Source: PALSA-612 sp963846915
GTDB lineage: Bacteria; Actinomycetota; Thermoleophilia; Gaiellales; Gaiellaceae
Length of the DNA: 64,000 nt
NCBI GenBank assembly: GCA_963846915.1
Contig: CAWJXV010000009.1
Location: forward strand, 992,001-1,056,000
Direction of reading: 5' to 3'
Below the pieces are notes generated by a model. It made no database searches, was not told the origin of the DNA, and saw nothing but the letters and a program-made list of their open reading frames with translations. Of the stretch, positions 8,284 through 17,018 are shown one piece after another. Each line of letters begins with the position of its first letter. Position 1 is the first letter of the stretch. The position numbers were made by a program, and so were the translations under genes.

Positions 8284-9840
8284 GTGAAACGGTTTGCGAT
8301 CGCCCTGGTGTGCGGGCTCGGCCTCGTCTCGGCCGGAACGGCGCAGCTCGGCGCCGCGCGCGCGGCAGGGGCACCTTCGATCACGTCGCTGTCCGCGGGC
8401 TCGCTCGCCCGTAGCGGCCGCTTGATCGTCTCCGGCACTGGCTTCGGCGCCGCTCAGGGAGCGAGCATCTTCTCGATCGGAGGCCACGCGGCGCCGGTCA
8501 CGCGCTGGTCTGACACGCAGATCGTCGGCTACGTGCCCGAGGCAACGGCCGTCGGAGCTGCAGGCGTGCAGGTGATCGTCGGTGGCTCGGGCAGCAACGT
8601 GGTTCCGCTGGCGGTCACGCTCAGGCAGCCGAACGGCCGCGTCAGGTGGCGGTTCCAGGTGGATGCGCAGGTGGGCTATCTCCTACAGCGGCCCGCGATC
8701 GGCCCGGACGGGACGGTTGTGGCGCACGACCCGGCCGGGAACGTCTATGCGCTCGCGCCGGACGGCGGCCTGAAATGGATCTTCAAGACACCGCTGTCCG
8801 CCTACGGCCCGCCTTCGATCGGCGCGGACGGGACCGTCTACGTCGCCTCCAGCTCGACGATCTACGCGCTGGCGCGCGGCGACGGATCGGTCAAGTGGAC
8901 GTTTACCGAGCCCGAGGGAGGACAGGGAGTGATCGCCGGCCCGACGGTAGGCCCGGACGGCAACGTCTACGCGGTCACGGATCTCGGCGGCCTGGGGGCG
9001 TTCGCGCTGTCTCCAGCCGGTCAGCTGCTCTGGAGCAATCCCGGGAGCCCCGATCACTTCGGCGAATACGGTGAGCAGGGCGCCGAGGTCGCGTTCGGGC
9101 CGTCGGCCGGCGGCGGCACGGTCGACCAGCTCTACGTCGGATTCGACCAGGTTCCGTTCACGAGACCGCAGGTGTTCGGGCTTTCTCTCGGCGGCACCGA
9201 ACGCTGGGTCGCGAGCCACGGCGGCACCGACAACGGCATGCAGGGGCAGCGTCAGCCCGTGGTAGGGCCGGACGGGACGGTGTACATGACCGCGTGGAGC
9301 ATGTTCGACGAGCCGTGCAACGGCTCATGCCTGTACGCGTTCAACCCGGCGAGCGGCGCTGTCAAGTGGTACTACGGCCCCTTCCCCGCCAACGGCATGT
9401 CCGAGCCGACCGTCGCCAAGGACGGGACGATCGTGGTCGGACGAAGCCTCAGCTTCCTCGACGCCGTCACACCGGCCGGCACGCTCAAGTGGTCGATCTT
9501 CGACGGTGGTGTGCTCAACCATCCGACCGTGGACCTGCAGGACACGCAGGTGCTCTCCGGCGACGCGCCGAACTACGGGCAGCCCGGTGTCGTCAAGGAC
9601 TTCAGCGCCACCGACGGGCACGTCCTCTGGCAGTTCGGTCTTCCGTCCGAGAACGGCGGCTATCAGGTGCTGTACTCGCGGCCGCGCTTCACGTCCGACG
9701 GCCAGACGGCGTACTTCGGGACGTTCATCTCGGCCCCGGAAAGCCCGGACCAGTACACGTACCTCTACGCCGTTGACACGAGCGGCGCGCAGTCGCCTCC
9801 GCCGCCCCGCCTCCGTCGGGCCAGTCTCTCGCCTCGCTGA
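8284..9840 (+). CDS. Secreted IPT/TIG plus PQQ-type beta-propeller protein (5' part of a frameshifted gene)
   Basis: GTG 8284 is chosen because AAGGAGG lies 7 nt before it; ATG 8278 would be too close. The product has a signal peptide (VKRFAIALVCGLGLVSAG), an IPT/TIG-like Ig domain at about 30-110 (PSITSLSAGSLARSGRLIVSGTGFG in shape) and a PQQ-type propeller with recurring GPDGTVV, GADGTVYVAS, GPDGNVYAV, GPDGTVYMT and KDGTIVVG blades. The frame ends in an odd PPPPRLRRASLSPR tail. Shifting by one base at the C run at 9805-9808 restores PPPSGQSLASLRINPAQ and continues into the Ig-like domain up to 10109, so the true protein is probably about 608 aa. Confidence 0.75.
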   Translation: MKRFAIALVCGLGLVSAGTAQLGAARAAGAPSITSLSAGSLARSGRLIVSGTGFGAAQGASIFSIGGHAAPVTRWSDTQIVGYVPEATAVGAAGVQVIVGGSGSNVVPLAVTLRQPNGRVRWRFQVDAQVGYLLQRPAIGPDGTVVAHDPAGNVYALAPDGGLKWIFKTPLSAYGPPSIGADGTVYVASSSTIYALARGDGSVKWTFTEPEGGQGVIAGPTVGPDGNVYAVTDLGGLGAFALSPAGQLLWSNPGSPDHFGEYGEQGAEVAFGPSAGGGTVDQLYVGFDQVPFTRPQVFGLSLGGTERWVASHGGTDNGMQGQRQPVVGPDGTVYMTAWSMFDEPCNGSCLYAFNPASGAVKWYYGPFPANGMSEPTVAKDGTIVVGRSLSFLDAVTPAGTLKWSIFDGGVLNHPTVDLQDTQVLSGDAPNYGQPGVVKDFSATDGHVLWQFGLPSENGGYQVLYSRPRFTSDGQTAYFGTFISAPESPDQYTYLYAVDTSGAQSPPPPRLRRASLSPR

Positions 9841-10109
9841 GGATCAACCCCGCTCAGGTCAGAGGCGGCATGTTCGCGACCGGAACGGTGACGCTGACGG
9901 CGGCCGCACCCGTTGGCGGAGCGGTCGTGAAGCTGACGAGCGATCGCCCGACAGTCGCCTCGGTCCCGCCGAGCGTCACGGTCGCGAAGGGCTCGACCAC
10001 GGCCAGCTTCCGGATCATGACCCGGCGGGTGCTGCAGACCACCACGGCGACGATCTCCAGCGCCTACGCAGGCGTGACGAAGACGGCGCCGCTGGTCGTC
10101 ACTCGCTGA
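9809..10109 (+). pseudogene. C-terminal Ig-like domain of the upstream secreted protein, out of frame
   Basis: In the frame one base behind the propeller gene, the sequence reads SLRINPAQVRGG, FATGTVTLTAAAPVGGAVV, LTSDRPTVASVPPSVTVAKG and ATISSAYAGVTKTAPLVVTR, then stops. This is the familiar bacterial surface Ig-like sandwich of the type LNPSTVTGG..STGTVTLS..APAGG. It has no own signal peptide or ribosome site. One extra C in the run at 9805-9808 would fuse it to the propeller. Real mutation, slippage or base-calling error are all possible. Confidence 0.7.
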
Positions 10110-10170
10110 ACGGCTCGACCTGGCTCCGGCTCGGCGCTCCCCAGCGCAGGGCCGGAGCCGGCGGCCAACA

Positions 10171-10252
10171 AGTGTCTGACGCCTTCCCGTAGCAGTGTCA
10201 GGCACTACTACGGATTGGCGCCAGAGCAGTGCCAGACACCGTTACGGGTTGG
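10171..10252. repeat. Cluster of REP-like palindromes
   Basis: The stretch holds AGTGTCTGAC, a hairpin at 10187-10213 (CCGTAG-c-AGTG-TCAGG-CACT-a-CTACGG), and AGTGCCAGACACC, joined by ACGGATTGGCG and TTACGGGTTGG linkers. These words match those at 3209-3260. It lies between the Ig-like remnant and the convergent dodecin gene. Confidence 0.6.
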
Positions 10253-10344
10253 TGACCGGTCCGGCGAATCTGTGCCCGCAGGCGGCGGACTGGCCCTGGT
10301 CGTTCGCCGCCGCGGCCTGAGCGACCGCGCCGTCCCGCCCTGCC

Positions 10345-10548
10345 TCAGTCGACGCTCTCGACGAGGAAGGCGACCCGCACGTGCGCGCGCCACTCGTCGA
10401 GCCCGTCGCCTCGGAGCCCCGTCGACACGACGTCGACCGCCTTGATGTTGCGAAGCGTCTTCCGGGCCTCGGCGAGCGCCTGCTGGACAGCGTCGTCGGA
10501 GCTCGATGTCGAGCTCCCGACCAGCTCGATGATCTTCACAACTGCCAT
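10345..10548 (-). CDS. Dodecin
   Basis: The 67-aa product MAVVKIIELVGSSTSSSDDA.. has the dodecin pattern throughout: strand, helix with AVQQALAEARKTLRN, KAVDVVSTG and the final RAHVRVAFLVE strand. Dodecins form hollow 12-subunit spheres that store flavins or CoA-type ligands and limit flavin photochemistry in the cytosol. The length is the family's usual. AAAGGAGGAG lies 3-4 nt before ATG 10548. A flavin-dependent nitroreductase gene is divergent 44 nt away, which fits a flavin-related role. Confidence 0.92.
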   Translation of the reverse strand: MAVVKIIELVGSSTSSSDDAVQQALAEARKTLRNIKAVDVVSTGLRGDGLDEWRAHVRVAFLVESVD

Positions 10549-10592
10549 GCTCTCCTCCTTTGCCGAGAACTTCTGCGGGAGGAGCGTAGACC

Positions 10593-11228
10593 ATGATCCT
10601 CGACCTGACTCTCGACGAGCTGCTCTCGACGACGCGCTGCGTCCGCCGGCGTCTCGACCTGACCCGACCGGTCGAGCGCGAGGTGCTCGAGGAGTGCCTC
10701 CTGCTCGCACAGCAGGCGCCGACCGCGAGCTACCGCGAGGACTGGCACTTCGTCGTCGTGACCGACCCGGCCCAGCGCGAGGCGCTGGGCGAGCTCTGGC
10801 GCGAAGGAGGCCGCCGCTACCTCGGCCGGATCGACCCGGCCGCGATGAGCGACCTCCCGCCGGCGCGACGCCGACTGCTCGACTCCGTCTTTCATCTCGT
10901 CGACCACATCCACGAGGTGCCGGTGCACGTCATCCCCTGCGTCGAGGGCCGGACGGACGGCCAGCCGGGGCCGATGCAGTCCGGTCGCTGGAGCACGATC
11001 TGCCCGGCGGCCTGGAGCTTCATGCTCGCGGCGCGCTCGCGCGCTCTCGGCACGTGCTGGACGAGTTTCCACCTCTTCTTCGAGCGCGAGGCGGCCGACA
11101 TCCTCGGCCTGCCCTACGACGAGATCATGCAGGCGGCGCTGATCCCGACCGCCTACACCATCGGCACAGACTTCCGGCCCGCGCCGCGCAAGCCGCTCGA
11201 CACGATGGTGCACTGGGACCGTTGGTAG
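10593..11228 (+). CDS. Nitroreductase family FMN-dependent oxidoreductase
   Basis: The 211-aa protein has the nitroreductase layout: an N-terminal helix with TRCVRRRLDL (phosphate-binding arginines at RRR), QQAPTASYREDWHFVVVTD (the usual APTASNRQPWRFVVV site), and a C-terminal IPTAYTIGTDFRPAPRKPLDTMVHW. Enzymes of this fold are FMN dimers that reduce nitro compounds, quinones or enones with NAD(P)H. The substrate is unknown. The dodecin gene is divergent just upstream and an MFS exporter begins 29 nt downstream, suggesting a detoxification unit (inference). Confidence 0.85.
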   Translation: MILDLTLDELLSTTRCVRRRLDLTRPVEREVLEECLLLAQQAPTASYREDWHFVVVTDPAQREALGELWREGGRRYLGRIDPAAMSDLPPARRRLLDSVFHLVDHIHEVPVHVIPCVEGRTDGQPGPMQSGRWSTICPAAWSFMLAARSRALGTCWTSFHLFFEREAADILGLPYDEIMQAALIPTAYTIGTDFRPAPRKPLDTMVHWDRW

Positions 11229-11257
11229 GAACCCCGCCGAGCGGGAAGGCATAGGGG

Positions 11258-12781
11258 ATGGACCGGAAGTGGTGGACGCTCCTCGCCGCGTGCACGGCCA
11301 CGTTCATGCTCCTGCTCGACATCACGATCGTGAACGTGGCCCTTCCGGACATCCAGAACGACCTCGGATCGAGCTTCTCCGACCTGCAATGGGTGGTCGA
11401 CGCCTACGCTCTGATGCTCGCCTCGCTGCTCCTGACGGCGGGCTCGCTGGGCGACATCCTCGGCCGGCGGCTCGTCTTCGCGGGCGGGCTCGTGCTGTTC
11501 ACGGCCGCGTCGCTCACCTGCGCGCTCGCGTCGAGTCCGCTCTTCCTCAACCTCTCCCGCGGCGCGCAAGGGGTCGGCGGCGCGATCTTGCTCGCGACCT
11601 CGCTCGCCCTGATCGCGCAGGCGTTCCAGGGTCGCGAGCGGGGCACCGCGTTCGGGATCTGGGGCGCGACGATCGGCTTCGCGGTCGCCGTCGGCCCGCT
11701 CGTCGGCGGCGCGCTCACCGAGTACCTCGGCTGGCAGTGGATCTTCTACATCAACCTGCCGATCGGGATCTTCACGCTGATCGTGACGCTGCTGCGTGTG
11801 CCGGAGGCGTATCAGCGCTTCGGTGCCTCGATCGACTGGCCCGGCGTCGCCACCTGGACCGCGTCGCTCTTCCTGCTCGTCTTCGCGCTCATCCGCGGGA
11901 ACGACGAAGGCTGGTCGAGCCCGCAGATCCTCGGGCTCTTCGCCGGGTGGGCGGCGCTGCTCGTCGCGTTCGTGCTGATCGAGCGCGCGCAGGAGTACCC
12001 GATGCTCGAGCTGCGGCTGTTCCGGATCCCGACGTTCACCGGCGGCGCGATCGTCGCGTTCACGATCGCCGCGTCGATGTTTGCGATGTTCCTCTACCTG
12101 ACGCTCTATCTGCAGAACGTGCTCGGCATCTCGCCGCTCGGCACCGGTCTTCGCTTCCTGCCGTTGAGCATGATCTCGTTCTTCGTCGCCGCGGCCGCGG
12201 GGCCGCTCTCCGAACGCTTTCCGGTGCGCCTCTTCCTCGGCGGCGGGCTCGTCGTCACCGGCATTGCGCTCGTGCTCATGCAGGGCCTCTCGGACGTATC
12301 GCGATGGACGGCGCTGCTGCCCGGCTTCTGTCTCGCCGGGGTCGGGATCGGGCTCGTGAACCCACCGCTCGCGTCGGCCTCGGTCGGCGTTGTGGAGCCG
12401 CGGATGAGCGGCATGGCGTCGGGGATCAGCAACACGTTCAGGCAGGTCGGGGTCGCGACCGGCATCGCCGGCCTGGGGGCGATCTTCCAGGCTCACGTGA
12501 CCTCGACCGTCCAGGACGACCTCCGGGGGGTGCCCGGGGTCGACGCGACGCAGATCGCCCATGCGGTTGCGAGCGGCTCGGCGAAGCAGGCGATCGCGGC
12601 GGCCCCGCCGTCGGCCCGGGTTGCGATCGCACACGCGGCTCGCGACGCGTTCGTCTCCGGCCTGAACCAGATCCTCGTCGTCGCGGCGATCGTCGCGTTC
12701 GCGGGCGCGGTCGCCGGCTTCGCGCTCGTGCGGCGCCGGGACTTCGTGCAGTACGCCAGTCCCGTCGCCGCACGCGAGTGA
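11258..12781 (+). CDS. MFS drug exporter, DHA2 (EmrB/QacA) type
   Basis: The 507-aa protein has about 14 hydrophobic spans. Early hallmarks are TLLAACTATFMLLLDITIVNVALP (motif D1-like), SFSDLQWVVDAYALMLASLLLTAGSLGDILGRRLVF (motif A with GDxxGRR) and AFGIWGATIGFAVAVGPLVGGALTEYLGWQWIFYINLPIG (motif C), which define 14-TMS proton-driven multidrug exporters. The long extracytoplasmic loop near residues 420-455 (VTSTVQDDLRGVPGVDA..) is usual. It sits 29 nt after the nitroreductase gene, likely in one operon. The drug spectrum cannot be predicted. Confidence 0.9.
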   Translation: MDRKWWTLLAACTATFMLLLDITIVNVALPDIQNDLGSSFSDLQWVVDAYALMLASLLLTAGSLGDILGRRLVFAGGLVLFTAASLTCALASSPLFLNLSRGAQGVGGAILLATSLALIAQAFQGRERGTAFGIWGATIGFAVAVGPLVGGALTEYLGWQWIFYINLPIGIFTLIVTLLRVPEAYQRFGASIDWPGVATWTASLFLLVFALIRGNDEGWSSPQILGLFAGWAALLVAFVLIERAQEYPMLELRLFRIPTFTGGAIVAFTIAASMFAMFLYLTLYLQNVLGISPLGTGLRFLPLSMISFFVAAAAGPLSERFPVRLFLGGGLVVTGIALVLMQGLSDVSRWTALLPGFCLAGVGIGLVNPPLASASVGVVEPRMSGMASGISNTFRQVGVATGIAGLGAIFQAHVTSTVQDDLRGVPGVDATQIAHAVASGSAKQAIAAAPPSARVAIAHAARDAFVSGLNQILVVAAIVAFAGAVAGFALVRRRDFVQYASPVAARE

Positions 12782-13015
12782 GATAAACCCCGCGTTTTCG
12801 GCTTGAACAGTGGTGCCAGAGGGTGTGCGCGCCAGTTTGGCGCCAGTAGAAGAGCGGTCCCGAAAACACCCATGCCTCGAAGAGGGAACCGCCACAAACA
12901 AAGTGCCGGTTGGAGCAAACGCAGTGCCAACCGGACGAGCAGCCGACCAAGAATGCGCGGACAGAGGCCCCGGTGCGAACTCGCCGGGTTCCTACGGGTG
13001 TGAGACGCTGTCGGG

Positions 13016-14158
13016 GTGGGCAGTGACGCTCGGTCCGCGCCGACCACGGCCGATGTGGGTCGGATCGGTGCGATCGCGAACCCGGTCCTTCGCAATCTGA
13101 ACATCACGGAGTGCTATGCGCGTCTGGCGGGGGCGTTCGCGGCGCAGAGCCGTGGTCCTGGTGCGAACTGGTGCACGTTCGCGACCTGGGCCTCACGGCA
13201 GGCGGGCGAGACGATCCGCGGCGAGGACGTCCTCGACGACCTGCAGCGGCGGCTATCTGAGGGGCGCTTGCTGCTGCAGCCGCTCCAGACGCTGTGGCGG
13301 CGGCTGCTGCGACTCGGCCTGCTTCAGCCCGAGACGCGAGTCGGCCGCCTGACCGCAGAGCTGCACACTCCCCTCGACGCGGTCGGCCGCGCCAGCGACG
13401 CGGTCGCGCGCGGCAACCTCAAGGTGTTCGCCGAGGTCGGGCTCGAGTTCGCGCGCCGGCTCGAGCAGAACGAGCCGCTCGAGCGGTTCCTCGAGGGACT
13501 CAGCCCCGGTGAGTCGCCGGACGGTCAACGGTTGCTGCGCCAGGCGTTCGTGCACTACGAGCAACAACGCGCCGAGTCCGACCCGAAGGCGCATGCGGAG
13601 CTCGGCGTGCTCGCAAGTCTCGAGATCGGCCTCCACGAACAGACGCGGCTGCAAGAGCAGATCGTCGAGGCGCTGAACGCACCGTTCGTGACGCAGGAGG
13701 AGCTCGGCGTGCGGGCGCTCATGTCGGTGTTCCCGTCGGCTGGAAACTGGTGGAGGGCCGTCCGCAGGCCGGCGGTCGCGCTGTTCGGCGCCTTCGCGTC
13801 CGCGCTGCAGCGCACCTCGACGCGGCTCGCCCGACAGATGATCACCGACTCGTTGATGGCGCTCTCGCTGCCGGGTCGCGTGCTCGCACTCGGAGCGAAC
13901 CTCACCGACCCGTTCCCGGACGTGCTCCGAGAGCCGGTGAACGCGGAGCTGATCGAGTTTGTGGCCCAGTTCGAACCGGTCCCACCCGCGCCCGACGACT
14001 GCGCCGCATCCGACTGGTCCGACCTCCACCAGCGCATGCACTACATCTCGCACGTCTTCCGTGCCTTCCACCTCGACGACGCGCTCACCAGGCCGCCGTT
14101 CACGCCCGAGCAGGTCGCAAGCTTCGAGAACGGCGTTGTCCCCGACCGCGACCTCTGA
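13016..14158 (+). CDS. Conserved protein of unknown function (380 aa)
   Basis: GTG at 13016 starts a soluble, helix-rich protein. The N-terminal segment AIANPVLRNLNITECYARLAGAF, followed by GANWCTFATWASRQAGETIRGED, looks strongly conserved in style and recalls actinobacterial proteins of unknown function. After it come long amphipathic helices (VLDDLQRRL, AVARGNLKVFAEVGLEFARRLEQN) and a C-terminal FEPVPPAPDDCAASDWSDLHQRMHYISHVFRAFHLD. There is no signal peptide, transmembrane span or known catalytic motif. It has no close operon partner. I do not assign a function. Confidence 0.75.
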   Translation: MGSDARSAPTTADVGRIGAIANPVLRNLNITECYARLAGAFAAQSRGPGANWCTFATWASRQAGETIRGEDVLDDLQRRLSEGRLLLQPLQTLWRRLLRLGLLQPETRVGRLTAELHTPLDAVGRASDAVARGNLKVFAEVGLEFARRLEQNEPLERFLEGLSPGESPDGQRLLRQAFVHYEQQRAESDPKAHAELGVLASLEIGLHEQTRLQEQIVEALNAPFVTQEELGVRALMSVFPSAGNWWRAVRRPAVALFGAFASALQRTSTRLARQMITDSLMALSLPGRVLALGANLTDPFPDVLREPVNAELIEFVAQFEPVPPAPDDCAASDWSDLHQRMHYISHVFRAFHLDDALTRPPFTPEQVASFENGVVPDRDL

Positions 14159-14386
14159 ACCCCGACTTCCCGACGGCTTCGGTCGTCGACCCGACCAGCC
14201 CAGCGTCGAGACGCGCTCACGGTAAGGCGATTCAGGCGCCGCGGGGCGAAGAGCGTTCGCGCCTAACCCGACCGTCAGCGCGCCGGTCGCACGCGCGCGC
14301 CGGCCAACGTCGATTGCCCCTCCCCGCCGGCGCGTCGCGCACCCGTACTCGAGTGTGGCGGACGAAGTGGGTGTGCGCCTGCCGTC

Positions 14387-14640
14387 CTATGCGAACAGGA
14401 GTCGCTCGTTGTACTCCGGCGTCCTCTCCGTGAAGGCCGGCTGCGTCCACGACCCGTCAGCGGTGATGGAAACGCGGCGGCCTCGGCTTCGTCGGACAGC
14501 TTGTTCAGCATGTTCCGCACCTGGAAGTGGTTGAAGAGGCGCATGAACTCGCCGAGGAAGATGTCGTCCACGCGGGTGTCGCCCCGGATGATCAGCATGT
14601 TCTCGTCGTTGTCGACCGTCGACGCGTTGCCTGAACATGG
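14387..14640 (-). pseudogene. Remnant of a phospholipase D-like protein C-terminus
   Basis: In one minus-strand frame the sequence reads NASTVDNDENMLIIRGD, TRVDDIFLGEFMRLFNHFQV, RNMLN, and in the next frame ITADGSWTQPAFTERTPEYN, ERLLFA and stop. Both parts match the end of bacterial phospholipase-D/HKD family proteins (NDEN..LII..D..EFMRLFNH.. and DDSWT..YF..G...YKERLLF). A frameshift near 14470-14490 separates them, and the catalytic HKD motifs are missing. The upstream end runs into the hydrolase gene end at 14651. The 228 nt between here and the 380-aa gene show no recognisable gene. Confidence 0.7.
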
Positions 14641-14650
14641 TCGTTCCCCA

Positions 14651-15601
14651 TCACCCGGCTCTTCCTTGAACCTCGCGCGTGCCGGTCGGCCCACGAGCCG
14701 CCTCGCTGATCGCGATCCGCGCGAGGAAGTCGTCGATCTCATCGAGCGCGCGGGCGAGGGCCGGTCCCGTCGGCAGGTGCCGTTCGCCCGGGAGCTCCAG
14801 CAGCTGGGAGCCGCGGATCTGCTCCTTGAGGTAGCGCGCCGCGCCGATCGGGATCTGCATGTCGGCCTGACCGTGGATGAGCAGCGTCGGCACGTCGAGG
14901 TCGGGCAGGACGCTCCGGACGTCGACCGAACGTGCGAGCAGCACCGACGCCTCGGCCGTCGCGAAGTCCGAGGACGCACGGATCCCGTCCACGAACCGGC
15001 GCCGGTCCTTCGGCGAAAGGTTGCCGATCCAGGCGATCAGCTCGGCGGCCTGGCGGCGAGGGCCTTCGAAGACGTGACGGAGCGCCTGCAGCGCCGGCGG
15101 CCCGGCCGCGGGCGGGCGTCCCCACGGGTAATCGGGCGCTTCGAGCACGCGTGCGGAGCCCCCGAACAGGATCAGCCCCAGGGTTCGCTCCGGGAAGGTC
15201 GCCGCAAACAGCAGCGCAAGCGGCGCTCCCTCCGAGATCGAGAAGATGACGGCCCGGTCGGAGCCCGCCGCGTCCATCACCGTGCGCATGTCCTCGAGCG
15301 CAAGCTCGAGTGCGGCCGGGGGGACGGTGCGATCGGACGTTCCCATGCCGCGCTTGTCGTAGATGACCAGCCGGTGGCGCTCGGCGACGTGTCGAAAGAC
15401 CGTCTGGTTCCACGGCCCCCGCCACACGCGGGCGATGGTCGAGACGAGCGGTGGGCTCACGACCACATCGGGCGCACCGTTGCCCGCCACCTGGTAGCCG
15501 ATGGCGACGCCTCCGCTCTCGACGTGCCGTGTCTCTGGCTCGGCGAACCGCCGTAGGCGCAATACGGTCAGCTCCGCTCCTGCGCCCGCGAGATCGCCCA
15601 C
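14651..15601 (-). CDS. Alpha/beta-hydrolase resembling the sensor half of hydrolase-cyclase fusions
   Basis: The 316-aa protein has the alpha/beta-hydrolase core: VAIGYQVAGNGAPDVVVSPP, the oxyanion/turn region HRLVIYDKRGMGTSDR near 77-91, a nucleophile elbow SISEGAP (Ser123 in place within FSISEG, but the usual first Gly is Ser), the acid loop LLIHGQADMQIP and H in LPGERHLPTG. It is highly similar in style to the N-terminal half of the hydrolase-cyclase at 31533, but stops where a cyclase domain would begin. A phospholipase D remnant follows at once, so the locus may have been rearranged. The substrate is unknown. Confidence 0.8.
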   Translation of the reverse strand: MGDLAGAGAELTVLRLRRFAEPETRHVESGGVAIGYQVAGNGAPDVVVSPPLVSTIARVWRGPWNQTVFRHVAERHRLVIYDKRGMGTSDRTVPPAALELALEDMRTVMDAAGSDRAVIFSISEGAPLALLFAATFPERTLGLILFGGSARVLEAPDYPWGRPPAAGPPALQALRHVFEGPRRQAAELIAWIGNLSPKDRRRFVDGIRASSDFATAEASVLLARSVDVRSVLPDLDVPTLLIHGQADMQIPIGAARYLKEQIRGSQLLELPGERHLPTGPALARALDEIDDFLARIAISEAARGPTGTREVQGRAG

Positions 15602-15656
15602 CTCACCTGTCCGAGCCTGCCCGCGGACCTCACGGGGCCGATCCTACGCTAGCCTC

Positions 15657-16916
15657 GTGCGGGTGAGCGTCCGCGCCCCGGATCAGTCGGTCCCCGTCCC
15701 CGTCCCCGAGCCCGGGCTGACGCCCGAGGCGATGATCGAGCGCGCTGCAGCGCTCCGTCCCCGGCTGCGGGAGGAGCAGGCTGCGACGGAGGAGCGCGGC
15801 CGCTATTCGGACGACGTGCACGACGAGTTCCGCCGGGCAGGCTTCTACAGGTGCCTGCAGCCACGGCTGTACGGCGGGTACCAGTTCGACGTGCCGACCT
15901 ACTTCCGCGTCGTCCAGGAGATCTCCCGCGGGTGCCCCTCCACGGGCTGGATGATGGGCGTGGCCGCCGGGCACGCGCTCGTGATGGGCTCGTACTTCCC
16001 CGAGCAGGTGCAGGCGGAGGCGTTCGGGCCGGACGGCGAGTTCCTGGCGGCGAGCATGGCCGCGCCCACGGGAACCGCGACGCCCCACCCCGGCGGCTGG
16101 CGGATCGAGGGTACGTGGCGGTACTGCTCGGGGGCGCCGATCGCGAATCACTTCCTGCCCGCCGTCCTCGTCCGCCGCGACGACGAGTCCGACATCGTCG
16201 GCATCGCCGTCGTCCCGAAGGAGCAGTGGACGATGCTCGACGACTGGGACGGATTCCTCGGCCTGCGAGGGAGTGGCTCGAACGCGATCGCGGTTGCGGG
16301 GGCGGTCGTCCCGGACGCGTACGTCGTCCCGATGGACATGCTCGATGCCGACGTCGACGACGGGACGCCCGGGTCCAGGCTGCACGGGAGCCCGCTGTAC
16401 GGCGGTCGCCTGCTCTCGTTCTTCCACGGCGAGCTGATCGCGACGATGTCGGGAACCGTCCGCGCGGCGCTCGACGAGTACGAGGAGATCATCCGCACGC
16501 GGCCCGGGCGCTTCGCGCCCTACGGGCCCCGGTACGAGTCGCCGGAGTTCCAGCGGCCGTTCGGTCTCGCGCTCGGCCTGGCCGAGGCGGCGGAAGCGGT
16601 GATGCATGTCGCCGCCGACCGGTTCATGGACTACTCCCGTCGCGGCTTCGAGGGCGGCGAGCCGTTCTCGCTCAAGGAGGACATGCGCGGCCTGGCGATG
16701 CTCGAGCACGCTGGCCGCCTGCTCTGGGAGGCGGGCGAGTTGCTGTTCCGGACGGGCGGATCCAGCGCCTCGAGAGAAGGCGAGCGGCTGCAGATGTACT
16801 ACCGCGACCTCTCCGTCTACCGGCAGCACATGTCTGCCCAGTACGAGCCGATCGCGGAGCGCCTGGCGCGACTCGAGCTCGGGCTTCTGACCAGGATCTC
16901 GAGAACCGCCGACTAG
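15657..16916 (+). CDS. Acyl-CoA dehydrogenase-like flavin monooxygenase (HsaA/HpaB-like fold)
   Basis: From GTG 15657 the product has about 419 aa with the acyl-CoA-dehydrogenase fold of two-component flavin monooxygenases: N-terminal AALRPRLREEQAATEERGRYSDDVHDEFRRAGFYRCLQPRLYGGY, the substrate-pocket stretch ISRGCPSTGWMMGVAAGHAL, the mid-beta domain GWRIEGTWRYCSGAPIANHF and a C-terminal helical bundle. These enzymes hydroxylate aromatic or steroid ring substrates with reduced flavin from a partner reductase. No reductase gene adjoins it. The substrate is unknown. It is divergent from the hydrolase gene, 55 nt away, with TAGCCT directly before the start. Confidence 0.8.
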   Translation: MRVSVRAPDQSVPVPVPEPGLTPEAMIERAAALRPRLREEQAATEERGRYSDDVHDEFRRAGFYRCLQPRLYGGYQFDVPTYFRVVQEISRGCPSTGWMMGVAAGHALVMGSYFPEQVQAEAFGPDGEFLAASMAAPTGTATPHPGGWRIEGTWRYCSGAPIANHFLPAVLVRRDDESDIVGIAVVPKEQWTMLDDWDGFLGLRGSGSNAIAVAGAVVPDAYVVPMDMLDADVDDGTPGSRLHGSPLYGGRLLSFFHGELIATMSGTVRAALDEYEEIIRTRPGRFAPYGPRYESPEFQRPFGLALGLAEAAEAVMHVAADRFMDYSRRGFEGGEPFSLKEDMRGLAMLEHAGRLLWEAGELLFRTGGSSASREGERLQMYYRDLSVYRQHMSAQYEPIAERLARLELGLLTRISRTAD

Positions 16917-17018
16917 CGCCAGACGCGACGCGCGACGTCGCCGACCAGCCGCAGCTTGGCCTCTGCTCGGGAATGGTCATCGTGCGGGCCGATTCTCCTC
17001 GAGGGCGGGACTGCGCAC

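Noticed and set aside
12782..13015. Possible small gene between the MFS exporter and the 380-aa protein
   Set aside because: Frames on both strands are Arg-rich and lack starts with ribosome sites; only a small CCGGTTGG/CCAACCGG dyad at 12906-12934 is visible.
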